From Polynucleobacter sp. 78F-HAINBA (GTDB taxonomy: Bacteria > Pseudomonadota > Gammaproteobacteria > Burkholderiales > Burkholderiaceae): DNA of 44,711 nucleotides. The position numbers and the translations under genes were made by a program. This document shows, one piece after another, positions 16,973 through 26,836 of this stretch. The notes below the pieces were generated by a model. The model ran no database searches. It saw only the letters and a program-made list of their open reading frames with translations, and had not been told where the DNA came from. The stretch is from contig NZ_JACVOQ010000012.1 of the NCBI RefSeq assembly GCF_018882325.1, positions 1-44,711 of the forward strand, written 5' to 3'. Positions within the stretch are counted from its first letter, which is position 1, and each line of letters begins with the position of its first letter.

Positions 16973-18777
16973 TAGTCGTCTACCTGCAAAATGGCTAAGA
17001 AGGCCTCTTGTGGAATCTCCACATTACCCACCTGCTTCATGCGCTTCTTACCTTCTTTTTGCTTCTCCAACAATTTGCGTTTCCGAGAAATGTCGCCACC
17101 GTAACACTTAGCCAATACGTTCTTACGCAAAGCTTTTACGTTTTCACGAGCAACGATGTTGCTACCAATTGCTGCCTGAATAGCAACATCAAACATTTGA
17201 CGCGGAATAATCCCGCGCATCTTAGCAACCACTTCGCGCCCACGATGCTGACTATTACTGCGGTGAACGATTACCGACAACGCATCAACTCGCTCGCCAT
17301 TAATCAGGATATCGACCTTCACCACATCGGCCGGACGATATTCTTTGAACTCGTAATCCATGGATGCATAACCACGAGAGATGGATTTCATTTTGTCGAA
17401 GAAATCCAAAACAATCTCGGCCATAGGCAACTCATATGTGAGCTTTACTTGGCGACCGAGGTAATTCATATCCATCTGTATGCCACGCTTGCCGACGCAC
17501 AAGGTAATGATCGCGCCCACGTACTCTTGCGGCATATACAGATTAACTGTCACGATCGGCTCAAGAATCGTATTGATCTTGCTAGCCTCAGGCATCTTCG
17601 ATGGGTTGTCTACCGACAGGATCGTGCCATCAGATTGCTCTACCTGATACACCACTGTTGGTGCGGTAGTAATGAGATTCATGCCGTACTGACGCTCCAA
17701 GCGCTCTTGTACGATCTCCATGTGAAGCAAACCTAAGAAACCGCAGCGGAATCCAAAACCAAGGGCTTGCGAAACCTCAGGCTCATACAAGAGTGAGGCA
17801 TCGTTTAATTGAAGCTTCTCTAAAGATTCGCGCAGTTGATCGTACTCACTCGACTCTACTGGGTATAGACCTGCAAAAACCTGAGGCTTCACTTCTTTAA
17901 AGCCTGGAAGTGGCTCAGTAGCAGGAACTCGGCCTTGCTGCCCAGGAGTATGGGTGACTGTGTCACCCACCTTGGCGGCTTTTAACTCTTTAATGCCGGC
18001 AATCACAAAGCCCACCTGACCAGCAGACAGTTCTGGGCGATCTACCGACTTTGGACTAAATACACCAACATGCTCGACGAGGTGGCTTGAGCCATTGGCC
18101 ATCAAAGTAATTTTTTCTTTTGGCTTCAAGGTGCCGTTCACAACCCGCACCAACATCACCACACCAACGTAGTTATCGAACCAGGAGTCAATGATTAAAG
18201 CTTGAAGTGGATCTGCTGCATTACCCTTTGGTGGGGGTACACGAGCAATCATTTCTTCGATGACATCTTGAACGCCTAAGCCAGTTTTGGCTGAGCAGGT
18301 CACCGCTTCAGATGCATCAATACCAATCACATCTTCAATTTCTTTTTTGGCGCGCTCAGGATCAGCCTGTGGCAAATCAATCTTGTTAAGTACCGGCACT
18401 ACTTCAACGCCCAACTCCAGCGCCATATAACAGTTAGCAACCGTTTGAGCTTCAACACCCTGGCTGGCATCTACCACCAACAATGCACCTTCACATGCTG
18501 ATAGAGAGCGGCTAACTTCATAAGAGAAGTCGACGTGTCCCGGCGTGTCGATCAAATTGATGTTGTAGGTTTTGCCGTCCTTAGATTTATAGGTCAGCGC
18601 TGCTGTTTGAGCTTTAATCGTGATGCCACGCTCCCGCTCGATATCCATCGAGTCAAGTACTTGGGCTTCCATTTCACGATCAGATAGACCGCCACAAAGT
18701 TGAATAATGCGATCAGCGAGCGTTGATTTGCCGTGATCAATGTGGGCGATGATAGAAAAATTGCGGATTAAATCCAT
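16972..18777 (-). CDS. lepA: Elongation factor 4 (LepA)
   Basis: LepA is a translational GTPase that can back-translocate ribosomes and is implicated in 30S assembly. The 601-residue product starts [23 protein letters not shown] with G1, then G2 (RGITIK), DTPGHVDF and [10 protein letters not shown]. The C-terminal LepA-specific domain ends [33 protein letters not shown]. All motifs are intact. It is upstream of lepB with a 1-base overlap and downstream of degP across 144 bases that could hold a promoter. Confidence 0.98.
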   Translation of the reverse strand: MDLIRNFSIIAHIDHGKSTLADRIIQLCGGLSDREMEAQVLDSMDIERERGITIKAQTAALTYKSKDGKTYNINLIDTPGHVDFSYEVSRSLSACEGALLVVDASQGVEAQTVANCYMALELGVEVVPVLNKIDLPQADPERAKKEIEDVIGIDASEAVTCSAKTGLGVQDVIEEMIARVPPPKGNAADPLQALIIDSWFDNYVGVVMLVRVVNGTLKPKEKITLMANGSSHLVEHVGVFSPKSVDRPELSAGQVGFVIAGIKELKAAKVGDTVTHTPGQQGRVPATEPLPGFKEVKPQVFAGLYPVESSEYDQLRESLEKLQLNDASLLYEPEVSQALGFGFRCGFLGLLHMEIVQERLERQYGMNLITTAPTVVYQVEQSDGTILSVDNPSKMPEASKINTILEPIVTVNLYMPQEYVGAIITLCVGKRGIQMDMNYLGRQVKLTYELPMAEIVLDFFDKMKSISRGYASMDYEFKEYRPADVVKVDILINGERVDALSVIVHRSNSQHRGREVVAKMRGIIPRQMFDVAIQAAIGSNIVARENVKALRKNVLAKCYGGDISRKRKLLEKQKEGKKRMKQVGNVEIPQEAFLAILQVDD

Positions 18778-18867
18778 AGCGTCTTATGTGGTCTTCAAAA
18801 AACGCCTTGTCAGAACGCACCACAATGATGCGCTGCAAAAAGCCGTCTTAAAGTGATTGTAATGGGT

Positions 18868-18884
18868 GGCGCTAAATTAGCGCC
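18868..18884. repeat. Perfect inverted repeat in the degP-lepA gap
   Basis: GGCGCTA-AAT-TAGCGCC is a perfect 7-bp inverted repeat with a 3-base centre, in the middle of the 144-base gap. It has no T-run on either side, so it is more likely an operator or mRNA hairpin than a terminator. Function unknown. Confidence 0.4.
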
Positions 18885-18921
18885 GAACCCGTTTATTCCA
18901 TGCAAAAACCCAGGTTTTGGC

Positions 18922-20370
18922 TTATTTTGGCCTAACTGGAATAATCATGGTGCTATCAGCCCTGCGGACAAAAACTGGGACCGCCTTATTGGCGTCTAAG
19001 CCCTTAACCAGGCTCTCAAACTGCTTTACCCCGGTAATGTCAGCATCCGCTATCCGGATAATGACATCGCCAGGACGCACCCCCGCACGCGCCAGAGGGC
19101 CGTCTCCCAGGCCCGTAACCTCAACACCACCACGGATATTGAGCTCCTTCTTCTTGCTATCCGAGGGCTCAGAAACCGCCACTCCAAGAGAGTTGGTATT
19201 CCCACCAGATGACCCGGAGTTATCCGACTTCTTGACGGCGGCCTGACCAGCTTCGGTATCGGCCACAGTCACCATCAAATCCTTGGTGCCCCCTTTGCGC
19301 CAGACTTGAACTGTTGCACTAGTTCCAGGCTTGGTTTCACCAACTGTTCTAGGCAGGTCGGTGGATTTTCCAATATCACGGCCATTGAAGCTCAGAATCA
19401 CGTCGCCCGACTCAATGCCACCCGCTGCCGCTGGACCACCCGGCTCAACATTGCGAACGTAGGCTCCACGCGGCTTGCCCAAGCCTAAGCTCTCAGCAAT
19501 CTCTTTAGTCATTTCACCTAAAGCGACGCCAATACGACCACGAGTCATTTTTCCATTGGTACGCAATTGATCTGCCACTCGCATAGCCTCATCAATCGGA
19601 ATCGCAAATGAGATACCCATATAACCGCCAGAGCGGCTAAAGATTTGTGAGTTAATGCCGATAACTTGTCCGGCCGTATTCAATAAAGGGCCACCCGAAT
19701 TACCAGGATTTACTGCCACGTCAGTCTGAATGAATGGCAAGTAGTCGCCAGTGTCGCGACTTTTAGCGGATACGATGCCTGCGGTCACAGTATTTTCCAA
19801 ACCAAATGGGGAACCAATCGCCAATACCCACTCACCCACCCTCACACGAGATGAGTCACCCAGTGGCAACTTAGGTAAATCGCGCGCATCGATTTTGACA
19901 ACCGCTACATCGGTGCGCTTATCCATACCCAGTAACTTTGCCTTGTACTCACGCTTGTCAGTCAAGGTAACGTAAATAGTATTTGCACCTTCAACCACGT
20001 GCGCGTTCGTCAAAATCAAACCATTGGATTCAATAATAAATCCTGAACCTACACCACGATCTGCTTCTTGAGGCTTGCCAGGATTGGGCTGAGCTTGTTT
20101 AGGTGCTCCAGGCAAACCTGGAATAGGTACCCCGAAGAAGCGACGGAAGAACTCGGCTTGATCCTCGGGCATTCCAGGGAAACCACCTTGAGCTTGCTGC
20201 TGCATTACTTTTTCAGTAGTACGAATATTGACTACGGCTGGACTAGCTCGCTCAACTAAATCAGCAAAATCTGGAATAGAGACGCGTGGGCTCTGGGCGC
20301 TGGCCTGAGGAATGAATGCAATTTGCCCCAAGCTAAAGATAGCCAAGAGTGCAATAAGATACTTTTTCAT
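18922..20370 (-). CDS. mucD: DegP/MucD-type periplasmic serine endoprotease
   Basis: The predicted role is degradation or chaperoning of misfolded periplasmic proteins. The 482-residue product has a signal peptide (MKKYLIALLAIFSLGQIAFIPQASAQ), then an HtrA protease domain with His124 (TNAHVV), Asp154 (RTDVAVVKI) and Ser225 (GNSGGPL), and two PDZ domains. The opening VSIPDFADLVERASPAVVNI is typical of MucD/DegQ proteins of beta- and gammaproteobacteria. I chose the ATG at 20370 because the signal peptide starts there; an upstream TTG at 20400 adds ten non-signal residues. It lies between fabF and lepA. In Ralstonia and Burkholderia rpoE and the anti-sigma genes usually sit before mucD; here they are absent. 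Confidence 0.93.
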   Translation of the reverse strand: MKKYLIALLAIFSLGQIAFIPQASAQSPRVSIPDFADLVERASPAVVNIRTTEKVMQQQAQGGFPGMPEDQAEFFRRFFGVPIPGLPGAPKQAQPNPGKPQEADRGVGSGFIIESNGLILTNAHVVEGANTIYVTLTDKREYKAKLLGMDKRTDVAVVKIDARDLPKLPLGDSSRVRVGEWVLAIGSPFGLENTVTAGIVSAKSRDTGDYLPFIQTDVAVNPGNSGGPLLNTAGQVIGINSQIFSRSGGYMGISFAIPIDEAMRVADQLRTNGKMTRGRIGVALGEMTKEIAESLGLGKPRGAYVRNVEPGGPAAAGGIESGDVILSFNGRDIGKSTDLPRTVGETKPGTSATVQVWRKGGTKDLMVTVADTEAGQAAVKKSDNSGSSGGNTNSLGVAVSEPSDSKKKELNIRGGVEVTGLGDGPLARAGVRPGDVIIRIADADITGVKQFESLVKGLDANKAVPVFVRRADSTMIIPVRPK

Positions 20371-20441
20371 AATGCTATAGACCTGCTTGGTAAAAACCAA
20401 TAATTAAAGAAACGAAGAAAGGAAATAACCTAGTAAGAATA

Positions 20442-21689
20442 TTAGGTCAGTTTGCCAAAAATCAAGGTACCGTTAGTACCCCCAAAGCCAAAGTTGTTTT
20501 TGACGGCATGGTCGATCTTCACGTCACGAGCAGTATTGGCGCAGTAGTCCAAATCACACTCTGGATCTTGATTGAAGATGTTGATTGTTGGTGGAGACTT
20601 CTGGTTATGTAAGGCCAGAATAGTAAATACAGATTCCAAGCCGCCCGCACCGCCTAAAAGGTGGCCAGTCATCGACTTAGTAGAGTTAATCAGCGTCTTC
20701 TTAGCGTGATCGCCAAGGGCAGCCTTGATAGCGCCAGTTTCATTCTTATCACCCAACGGTGTCGAAGTGCCGTGCGCATTAATGTATTGAATCTGATCAG
20801 CATTCAAACCAGCATCGCGCATTGCATTCACCATGCAACGACGTGGGCCATCCATATTTGGGGCAGTCATGTGATACGCATCACCACTCATACCGAAGCC
20901 TAAGAGCTCACAGTAGATTTTTGCGCCACGCGCTTTAGCGTGCTCATACTCTTCAAGCACAACAACACCAGCACCCTCACCTAGAACGAAACCATCACGG
21001 TCTCTATCCCATGGGCGTGAAGCTGTTGCAGGGTCATCATTACGGGTAGATAGCGCTCTTGCTGAAGCAAAGCCACCAACACCCAATGCGGAAATTGTAG
21101 ATTCGGCACCACCGGCAACCATCACATCAGCATCGCCATACTGAATTAAGCGTGCAGCCAATCCAATGCTGTGTAAACCTGTAGTGCAGGCAGTCACCGC
21201 GGCAACGTTTGGACCTTTAAGACCAAACAAGATACTGAGGTGGCCAGAAATCATATTAATGATTGAGCCTGGTACAAAGAATGGGGAGATGCGACGAGGG
21301 CCGCGAGCAAGCAACTCAGCGCCAGTCTCTTCAATCATCGGCAAACCACCGATACCTGAACCAACCATGACACCAACGCGCTCGGCGTTCTCTTCGGTTA
21401 TCTGTAAACCGCTATCGCGAATTGCTTGCGTACCAGCAGCGATACCGTAATGGATAAAAGTATCCATATGGCGCGCCTCTTTGGCAGAAACATATTCTTC
21501 GACATTGAAATCTTTCACCTCGCCGGCGAAATGCACGCTCAGCGGAGTGTGGTCAAACTTCGTGATGGTAGCGATGCCTGATTTGCCCGCGAGCAAATTA
21601 GACCAAGCTACATCAACCGAGTTACCAACTGGTGAAATAAGGCCTAAGCCGGTAACAACAACCCGGCGACGGCCATTTGATGCTGACAC
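20442..21689 (-). CDS. fabF: 3-oxoacyl-[acyl-carrier-protein] synthase II
   Basis: FabF elongates acyl-ACP by condensation with malonyl-ACP, including the cis-unsaturated branch. The 415-residue thiolase-fold protein has Cys168 ([12 protein letters not shown]), His306 ([11 protein letters not shown]) and His343 ([10 protein letters not shown]), the KAS I/II Cys-His-His triad. It ends [14 protein letters not shown]. It lies 28 bases after acpP, as in most proteobacterial fab clusters, and 71 bases before mucD. Confidence 0.98.
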   Translation of the reverse strand: MSASNGRRRVVVTGLGLISPVGNSVDVAWSNLLAGKSGIATITKFDHTPLSVHFAGEVKDFNVEEYVSAKEARHMDTFIHYGIAAGTQAIRDSGLQITEENAERVGVMVGSGIGGLPMIEETGAELLARGPRRISPFFVPGSIINMISGHLSILFGLKGPNVAAVTACTTGLHSIGLAARLIQYGDADVMVAGGAESTISALGVGGFASARALSTRNDDPATASRPWDRDRDGFVLGEGAGVVVLEEYEHAKARGAKIYCELLGFGMSGDAYHMTAPNMDGPRRCMVNAMRDAGLNADQIQYINAHGTSTPLGDKNETGAIKAALGDHAKKTLINSTKSMTGHLLGGAGGLESVFTILALHNQKSPPTINIFNQDPECDLDYCANTARDVKIDHAVKNNFGFGGTNGTLIFGKLT

Positions 21690-21717
21690 AGTAATAGCTT
21701 TTAACTAAGCTAGGGAA

Positions 21718-21957
21718 TTAACCCTGAGCTTTTGACTGAGCAAAATCGATAGCGAGCTGAACAGTAGTAATTTTTTCAGCTTCTTCATCCGGAATTTCAA
21801 TCCCGAATTCATCTTCCAAAGCCATTACCAATTCAACAGTGTCAAGAGAGTCTGCGCCCAAGTCGTTCACAAAAGAAGATTCATTCTTGATATCTGCTTC
21901 TGCGACACCCAATTGCTCAGCGACGATCTTCTTAACGCGTTGTTCGATGTTATCCAT
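21718..21957 (-). CDS. acpP: Acyl carrier protein
   Basis: AcpP carries growing acyl chains on a phosphopantetheine arm. The 79-residue acidic product starts [18 protein letters not shown] and has the attachment Ser37 in [28 protein letters not shown] (read in parts). The ATG at 21957 follows GGGGG at a good spacing; a TTG four codons earlier is possible but not family-like. It lies between fabG and fabF. AcpS at 12526 is the enzyme that would charge it. Confidence 0.98.
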   Translation of the reverse strand: MDNIEQRVKKIVAEQLGVAEADIKNESSFVNDLGADSLDTVELVMALEDEFGIEIPDEEAEKITTVQLAIDFAQSKAQG

Positions 21958-22007
21958 TAATTCCCCCAAGGGTTGTAAAAAAACGATGAAAAGAATTTTA
22001 TCAGCTT

Positions 22008-22032
22008 GGCGGACCGAATTAGCAATTCCGCC
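22008..22032 (-). repeat. Hairpin upstream of acpP
   Basis: GGCGG (22008-22012) and CCGCC (22028-22032), with inner GAATT/AATTC pairing, can form a stem in the 103-base gap between fabG and acpP. On the minus strand a TTGCTA and a GATAAAAT lie in and just after it at a promoter-like spacing, so it may belong to an acpP promoter or be an mRNA processing hairpin. No T-run follows. Confidence 0.35.
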
Positions 22033-22060
22033 AAAAAATGATCAAATTTCTGCTTTATTT

Positions 22061-22804
22061 TTAGGCTAAATAAAGGCCGCCATTGACATGTAAGGTATTA
22101 CCCGTAATGTACCCAGCCGCCGGGGACGCCAAAAATGCCACTGCCTGGGCCACATCTTCTGGGCTACCCAGGCGAGCCAAGGGAATGTTCGCTTTTAGGC
22201 TATTTTGCTGCTCTTCGCTCAAAGCACGAGTCATATCGGTATCAATAAATCCGGGCGCAACACAATTCACGGTGATATTGCGGCTGCCGATTTCACGAGC
22301 CAAGGCACGAGTCATGCCAGAAACGCCTGATTTAGCAGCTGCGTAATTGGCCTGCCCAGGGTTGCCCATATGACCAACAATCGAGGTGATATTGATAATG
22401 CGGCCAGCGCGTGCCTTCATCATTGGGCGCATTACCGCCTGCGACAAGCGGAAAACCGCACTTAAATTGGTATCAATAACGTCGGTCCACTCATCTGTTT
22501 TCATGCGCATGGCTAGGTTATCGCGTGTGATACCTGCGTTATTTACCAAAATATTGATGCCGCCAAAATCCTTAACGATCAAATCAATGATGTCCTCGCA
22601 AGCCTTTGGGTCAGTCACATTCAATACTTCACCACGACCACCGCTCGCCTGTAAGCGCGCATTGATAGCCTTGGCGCCATCCTCAGAAGTTGCAGTACCA
22701 ATTACCTTGGCACCACATTTCACTAGCTCATCCGCAATGGCTTGACCAATACCGCGCGAAGCGCCGGTTACCAATGCAATTTGTCCGCTTAAGTCGAGAT
22801 TCAT
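22061..22804 (-). CDS. fabG: 3-oxoacyl-[acyl-carrier-protein] reductase
   Basis: FabG reduces beta-ketoacyl-ACP with NADPH. The 247-residue short-chain dehydrogenase has the cofactor loop TGASRGIG (13-20), NNAGITRDN (88-96) and the catalytic residues Ser141, Tyr154 and Lys158 (NPGQANYAAAKSG). It ends with TGNTLHVNGGLYLA, typical of FabG. GGAAG lies about 8 bases before the ATG. It follows fabD across a 64-base gap filled by an 11-bp tandem repeat. Confidence 0.98.
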   Translation of the reverse strand: MNLDLSGQIALVTGASRGIGQAIADELVKCGAKVIGTATSEDGAKAINARLQASGGRGEVLNVTDPKACEDIIDLIVKDFGGINILVNNAGITRDNLAMRMKTDEWTDVIDTNLSAVFRLSQAVMRPMMKARAGRIINITSIVGHMGNPGQANYAAAKSGVSGMTRALAREIGSRNITVNCVAPGFIDTDMTRALSEEQQNSLKANIPLARLGSPEDVAQAVAFLASPAAGYITGNTLHVNGGLYLA

Positions 22805-22820
22805 ATTTGTCTTCCGTCGT

Positions 22821-22864
22821 TTCTTTGTTATTTCTTTGATGCTTCTTTGATGTTTCTTATTTGT
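22821..22864 (-). repeat. Four 11-bp tandem repeats between fabD and fabG
   Basis: On the plus strand the units read TTCTTTGTTAT, TTCTTTGATGC, TTCTTTGATGT and TTCTTATTTGT, each 11 bases, back to back. On the mRNA strand this is an A/G-rich array of AAAGAA-type blocks ending 17 bases upstream of the fabG ATG. The period equals about one helical turn. It could be a protein-binding array, an A-rich translation enhancer, or simple slippage DNA. Confidence 0.7.
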
Positions 22865-22868
22865 ATTT

Positions 22869-23804
22869 TTACTTTACTGTAGCCAAGGCTTCGGTAAGGC
22901 TGGCTTCATCGAAAATAGGAATGCCAACAACATTCTCATTAATACGCTTAGTCAGCCCTGCCAATACCTTGCCAGGACCACATTCCACTACTTGAGTGAT
23001 GCCCTGCTGAGCCATGGCATTAATAGTCTCTTGCCAACGTACAGGCTTAGCAGCTTGACGCACTAAGGCATCTTTAATAGCTGCTGGGTCATTGAGGACA
23101 TTGACGTCAACGTTATTGACTACAGAAATAGAGGGAACCTTAAATTCAATATCCGCTAAGTAGCCTTTGAGTTTTTCAGAGGCAGGTTGCAGTAATGATG
23201 AATGGAATGGTGCGGATACTGGCAAGGGCAGAGCGCGTTTCGCGCCAGCTGCTTTGAGTAATTCACAGGCCTTAGTCACCGCATCACTTCCACCCGCAAT
23301 CACTACTTGTCCTGGCGCATTGAAGTTCACTGCCTCTACTACACCACCAGAGGCTGCAGCAGCTTCAGCACAAACCGTCTTCACAATCGCATCATCTAAA
23401 CCTAAGATCGCAGCCATACCGCCCGTACCAACTGGTACAGCCGTCTGCATTGCTTCAGCACGAAAGCGCACCAAAGGCACTGCATCTTTAAAAGAGATTA
23501 CGCCGGCAGCAACTAAAGCGGAGTATTCACCCAAACTGTGACCCGCCATCATCTGAGGAACAGCGCCCCCAGAGGCCAACCAAGCGCGGTAAAACGCGAT
23601 CGCTGCAGTCAACATTACTGGCTGGGTATTAGTTGTTAAAGACAATGCTTCTGCAGGACCTTCGGCAATGAGTTTTGCCACATCTTCACCCAAAGCTTCT
23701 GAAGCTTCCTGCAAAGTCGCACGAACTTCTGGGCGATCAGCAATAGAGTTGAGCATCCCAACTGATTGGGAGCCTTGGCCAGGAAATACAAATGCAAATG
23801 TCAT
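22869..23804 (-). CDS. fabD: Malonyl-CoA:ACP transacylase
   Basis: FabD moves malonyl from CoA to AcpP. The 311-residue product has FPGQGSQ (7-13), the nucleophile Ser90 in GHSLGEY (88-94), the Arg loop VRFRAEAMQ and His201 in APFHSSLL. All are intact. It follows fabH by 41 bases in the order plsX-fabH-fabD-fabG-acpP-fabF. Confidence 0.97.
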   Translation of the reverse strand: MTFAFVFPGQGSQSVGMLNSIADRPEVRATLQEASEALGEDVAKLIAEGPAEALSLTTNTQPVMLTAAIAFYRAWLASGGAVPQMMAGHSLGEYSALVAAGVISFKDAVPLVRFRAEAMQTAVPVGTGGMAAILGLDDAIVKTVCAEAAAASGGVVEAVNFNAPGQVVIAGGSDAVTKACELLKAAGAKRALPLPVSAPFHSSLLQPASEKLKGYLADIEFKVPSISVVNNVDVNVLNDPAAIKDALVRQAAKPVRWQETINAMAQQGITQVVECGPGKVLAGLTKRINENVVGIPIFDEASLTEALATVK

Positions 23805-23845
23805 AGGAATAATCGCTGAAGAATGGTTATTAATGTATTTTTAGC

Positions 23846-24832
23846 TTAGTACTTAATTGCTGCTGCACCCCAAGCAAAGCCACCGCCTACACCCTCTAAT
23901 AAGAGATGTTGACCACGTTGAATTTGACCAGAGCGCACGCCAGCATCTAAGGCAAGCGGAATAGATGCAGCGGAAGTGTTGCCATGCTCATGCACGGTCA
24001 CAATTACTTTATCCATTGACATACCCATCTTGCGAGCTGTGCTCTCCATGATGCGAATGTTGGCTTGATGTGGCACTAACCAATCAATTTGCTCTGGCTT
24101 GAGGTTGGCTTTTTCTAAAGCCTCATGCGCAACCTGCTCTAGCACCTTGACTGCCAGCTTAAATACCGCAGGACCATCCATGGTTAAGTAAGCGGATCCT
24201 TCTACGCCACCCTGCTTTGCACGTCCTGGGACACAGAGGATGTCGCGTTGACTGCCGTCAGCATGCAAGGCAGTAGCCAAAATGCCAGGCTCTTTCGAAG
24301 CTTCAAGAACCACTGCCCCAGCACCATCACCAAATAAAACGGAAGTAGTGCGATCTTGGAAATCCAAAATACGGGAAAAGGTTTCTGCACCAAGAACCAA
24401 AACTTTTTTGTAAGTGCCTGTGCGAATAAATGCATCCGCAATCGCGAGAGCATAAGTAAAGCCAGCACATACCGCCTGGACATCAAATGCTGCGCAATTG
24501 GTATGAGCGCCCAACTTATCCTGCACTACGCAAGCAGTGCTTGGAAAGCCACCTAAATGATCTGGTGTAGATGTTGCCAAAATAATAAGGTCAAGATCTT
24601 CTGAGGTGCAGCCAGCCGCCTCTAATGCAGCTTCAGCGGCTTTAACTGCTAAGTCACTGGTAAGTTGATTCTCTGCAGCAAAGTGACGAGCAGAAATGCC
24701 GCTACGAGTCACAATCCATTCATCGCTAGTCTCAAGACCAATCTTCGCCAAACGCTCAACGAGATCTTGATTGCTTAAACGCTGCTCCGGAAGATAACTT
24801 CCAGTGCCCGCTATCCGTGAATAAGTACTCAT
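23846..24832 (-). CDS. fabH: 3-oxoacyl-[acyl-carrier-protein] synthase III
   Basis: FabH starts fatty-acid synthesis by condensing acetyl-CoA with malonyl-ACP. The 328-residue product has Cys122 ([12 protein letters not shown]), His255 ([11 protein letters not shown]) and Asn285 ([12 protein letters not shown]), the KAS III triad. It starts 2 bases after plsX. Confidence 0.97.
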   Translation of the reverse strand: MSTYSRIAGTGSYLPEQRLSNQDLVERLAKIGLETSDEWIVTRSGISARHFAAENQLTSDLAVKAAEAALEAAGCTSEDLDLIILATSTPDHLGGFPSTACVVQDKLGAHTNCAAFDVQAVCAGFTYALAIADAFIRTGTYKKVLVLGAETFSRILDFQDRTTSVLFGDGAGAVVLEASKEPGILATALHADGSQRDILCVPGRAKQGGVEGSAYLTMDGPAVFKLAVKVLEQVAHEALEKANLKPEQIDWLVPHQANIRIMESTARKMGMSMDKVIVTVHEHGNTSAASIPLALDAGVRSGQIQRGQHLLLEGVGGGFAWGAAAIKY

Positions 24833-24834
24833 GA

Positions 24835-25845
24835 TTATTTTGTCTCCGCCACAAAAGCTTGAGCGATACGCTCTACCATGCGATTTTTTGCTGCTTCATA
24901 TGCCCTATCGAGCGCAAAACCAAATGCAAAACGATCTGCTGAGCCATGACTCTTAATTACACAACCGCGCAAACCTAAAAGTACTGCGCCGTTGTAACGA
25001 CGATGATCCACACGCTTACGTACACGCAACAATGGCACCATGGCGCAAATCGCCATTAGCTTAGTAAGCCATGATCGATTGAATTCTTGTTTGATTAAGC
25101 CACTCATCATTTTCGCCAAGCCCTCGCTTGCCTTGAGAACAACGTTACCAACAAAGCCGTCGCACACCACGATATCCGTAGTGCCTTTAAAAATATCATT
25201 ACCCTCTACGTTGCCGTAAAAGTTTAAGTTCGTTTGGCGTAGCAACTCACTCGTTTGCTTAACCACTTCATTCCCTTTAATCACCTCTTCACCAATATTG
25301 AGAAGACCGATTGAAGGGTTTTGTGTGCCATCTACAACCTGAACCATTACGTTAGCCATTTGTGCAAATTGCACCAAGTGCATTGGCTCACAATCCGCAT
25401 TAGCACCGAGATCCAGCATGGTAGTACCGCGCCCTTTTTCGTTGGGGATCGCAGTAGCAATTGCAGGACGATCAACACCATCAAGGGTTTTGAGGATGTA
25501 GCGGGAGATCGCCATTAAGGCGCCCGTATTGCCAGAAGAGATGATCGCGTCAGCCAGACCTTCTTTTACCTGCTGAATAGCAACGCGCATAGAAGAATCT
25601 TTTTTACGACGCAATGCCACCTCAATGGGGTCATCCATCAAGACAACTTCAGCAGCGGGAATAATTTGAATGCGCTCCATTGGCGCTTTTGGAAATTTAC
25701 TCAAGGCTTGCTTGAGCACTTCCGGATTGCCAACCAAGGCAATCTTCACATCAGCATGTTTTTCGAGAAAATCGCAACAAGCGGGAACCGTAACAACTGC
25801 CCCGTGATCTCCGCCCATGGCATCGATAGCAAGAGTGACACTCAT
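24835..25845 (-). CDS. plsX: Phosphate acyltransferase PlsX
   Basis: PlsX converts acyl-ACP to acyl-phosphate, the donor for the first step of phospholipid synthesis. The 336-residue product begins [16 protein letters not shown] and has the family blocks [38 protein letters not shown] and [16 protein letters not shown] (read in parts). It sits between rpmF and fabH as in E. coli. A terminator-like hairpin after rpmF suggests plsX may have partly independent expression. Confidence 0.97.
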   Translation of the reverse strand: MSVTLAIDAMGGDHGAVVTVPACCDFLEKHADVKIALVGNPEVLKQALSKFPKAPMERIQIIPAAEVVLMDDPIEVALRRKKDSSMRVAIQQVKEGLADAIISSGNTGALMAISRYILKTLDGVDRPAIATAIPNEKGRGTTMLDLGANADCEPMHLVQFAQMANVMVQVVDGTQNPSIGLLNIGEEVIKGNEVVKQTSELLRQTNLNFYGNVEGNDIFKGTTDIVVCDGFVGNVVLKASEGLAKMMSGLIKQEFNRSWLTKLMAICAMVPLLRVRKRVDHRRYNGAVLLGLRGCVIKSHGSADRFAFGFALDRAYEAAKNRMVERIAQAFVAETK

Positions 25846-25880
25846 AAAATCAAGTATTGCTGCAAGTGGTATTTTTCAAA

Positions 25881-25909
25881 GAAAAAAGCGGCTTTTAATG
25901 GAGCCGCTT
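25881..25909 (-). terminator. Rho-independent terminator after rpmF
   Basis: AAGCGGCT (25886-25893) and AGCCGCTT (25902-25909) form a perfect 8-bp stem with an 8-base loop; on the minus strand it is followed by a run of T. It starts 21 bases after the rpmF stop and 36 bases before plsX. It probably ends or attenuates the yceD-rpmF transcript before the fab genes. Confidence 0.85.
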
Positions 25910-25929
25910 CTATCTTTTAGACTAAAAAA

Positions 25930-26109
25930 TTAGTCGTTTTTAGTTTTAACAACTTTACGACCACGGTAGTAGCCGTTTGGTGAAATGTGGTGGCGCAAAT
26001 GAGCCTCACCAGTTGTGGCTTCAACAGCCGTAGCAGGTGCGGTCAAAAAGTCGTGCGCACGGTGCATGCCACGTTTGGATGGGGATTTTTTATTCTGTTG
26101 GACGGCCAT
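25930..26109 (-). CDS. rpmF: 50S ribosomal protein bL32
   Basis: bL32 is a small protein of the large subunit. The 59-residue product starts [20 protein letters not shown], the standard L32 opening, and continues with [18 protein letters not shown]. The GMHRAHD and GYYRGRKV segments are family hallmarks. The usual CxxC zinc pairs are absent, as in other zinc-independent L32 proteins. The gene lies between yceD and plsX as in other proteobacteria. Confidence 0.97.
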   Translation of the reverse strand: MAVQQNKKSPSKRGMHRAHDFLTAPATAVEATTGEAHLRHHISPNGYYRGRKVVKTKND

Positions 26110-26185
26110 ATTGAACTCCTAAGCAAGGCGACATTCTAGCATGAAAATTGCGCTAAATGCTTGATTAATTGATAAAACAGGTTTG

Positions 26186-26209
26186 AAAAGCCACTCCTAA
26201 TGCGAGTGG
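26186..26209 (-). terminator. Possible terminator/attenuator between yceD and rpmF
   Basis: CCACTC (26191-26196) and GAGTGG (26204-26209) form a 6-bp stem with a 7-base loop, followed on the minus strand by CTTTTC. It begins 6 bases after the yceD stop. It may partly separate yceD from rpmF. Confidence 0.5.
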
Positions 26210-26214
26210 TCTAA

Positions 26215-26793
26215 TCAATTTTTCTTCATATTTTTCAATATGTTAAAGGGATTTTGGGGCTTTTCAGAGGCTTCCGCAGTTTCTCCGCCCTCCCCGAATG
26301 AAGAGGCATGTGGCTTACAAGTGCCATCTGGATGCTTTGGAATTAAGGGCATAGAGAGGAGAATTTCGTCCTCAATTAGCCCCAAAAGGTCAAAGTGCTG
26401 GCTAGCTACCAAAGGCTCTTGTTGGTCATCCTCCATTGGGAAGGCATCCGCTTCCTCCTCAGAGGCCACCATGACAAATCGACTCTCTTGAGCCAAATCT
26501 AGGCCGCAGTCCTGCAAACAACTCTGACAAACCAGGTGAATACGCCCTTTTACGGCTAATTCCAGAATTTGCCGGGGCTCGGAACCCGGAGAATCGGCAA
26601 AATGGGTCTTTACCTCCCAACGAAAGCCATCGCCAGGCTCGATGCTGGAGGCCTCCTCAGCTACCCTTGGCAAGGCTGAAATCTCCAAAAAACCAGACCC
26701 TTGATAAGACTGGGGGGCGCAAAAATCGATCCGGCTCAAAGCCTTGGGATCGGTGGATAGCTCAACTTGAGGTAAAACTTGATTACGATTCAT
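26215..26793 (-). CDS. yceD: YceD family protein (DUF177), 23S rRNA accumulation protein
   Basis: YceD proteins are linked to 23S rRNA accumulation; the biochemical role is not settled. The 192-residue product has the family cysteine segment LVCQSCLQDCGLDL in mid-protein, then an acidic region (EEEADAFPMEDDQQEP) and the conserved DLLGLIEDEILLSMPLIPKHPDGTC block. The tail ends NPFNILKNMKKN, also typical. It lies upstream of rpmF and divergent from yceF, with only 43 bases between the two starts, the same arrangement as in E. coli. Confidence 0.9.
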   Translation of the reverse strand: MNRNQVLPQVELSTDPKALSRIDFCAPQSYQGSGFLEISALPRVAEEASSIEPGDGFRWEVKTHFADSPGSEPRQILELAVKGRIHLVCQSCLQDCGLDLAQESRFVMVASEEEADAFPMEDDQQEPLVASQHFDLLGLIEDEILLSMPLIPKHPDGTCKPHASSFGEGGETAEASEKPQNPFNILKNMKKN

Positions 26794-26836
26794 GACATCA
26801 GTCTAAATGAAGGCTTCAGCGAAAGTACAAGTAGTG

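Noticed and set aside
22821..22864. CRISPR array
   Set aside because: Units are only 11 bases, with no spacers, and no cas genes are present; no CRISPR array was seen anywhere in the window.
25930..26109. bL32 lacking zinc-binding cysteines as evidence of a degenerate gene
   Set aside because: Zinc-free L32 is common in proteobacteria, and the rest of the protein and its position are normal.
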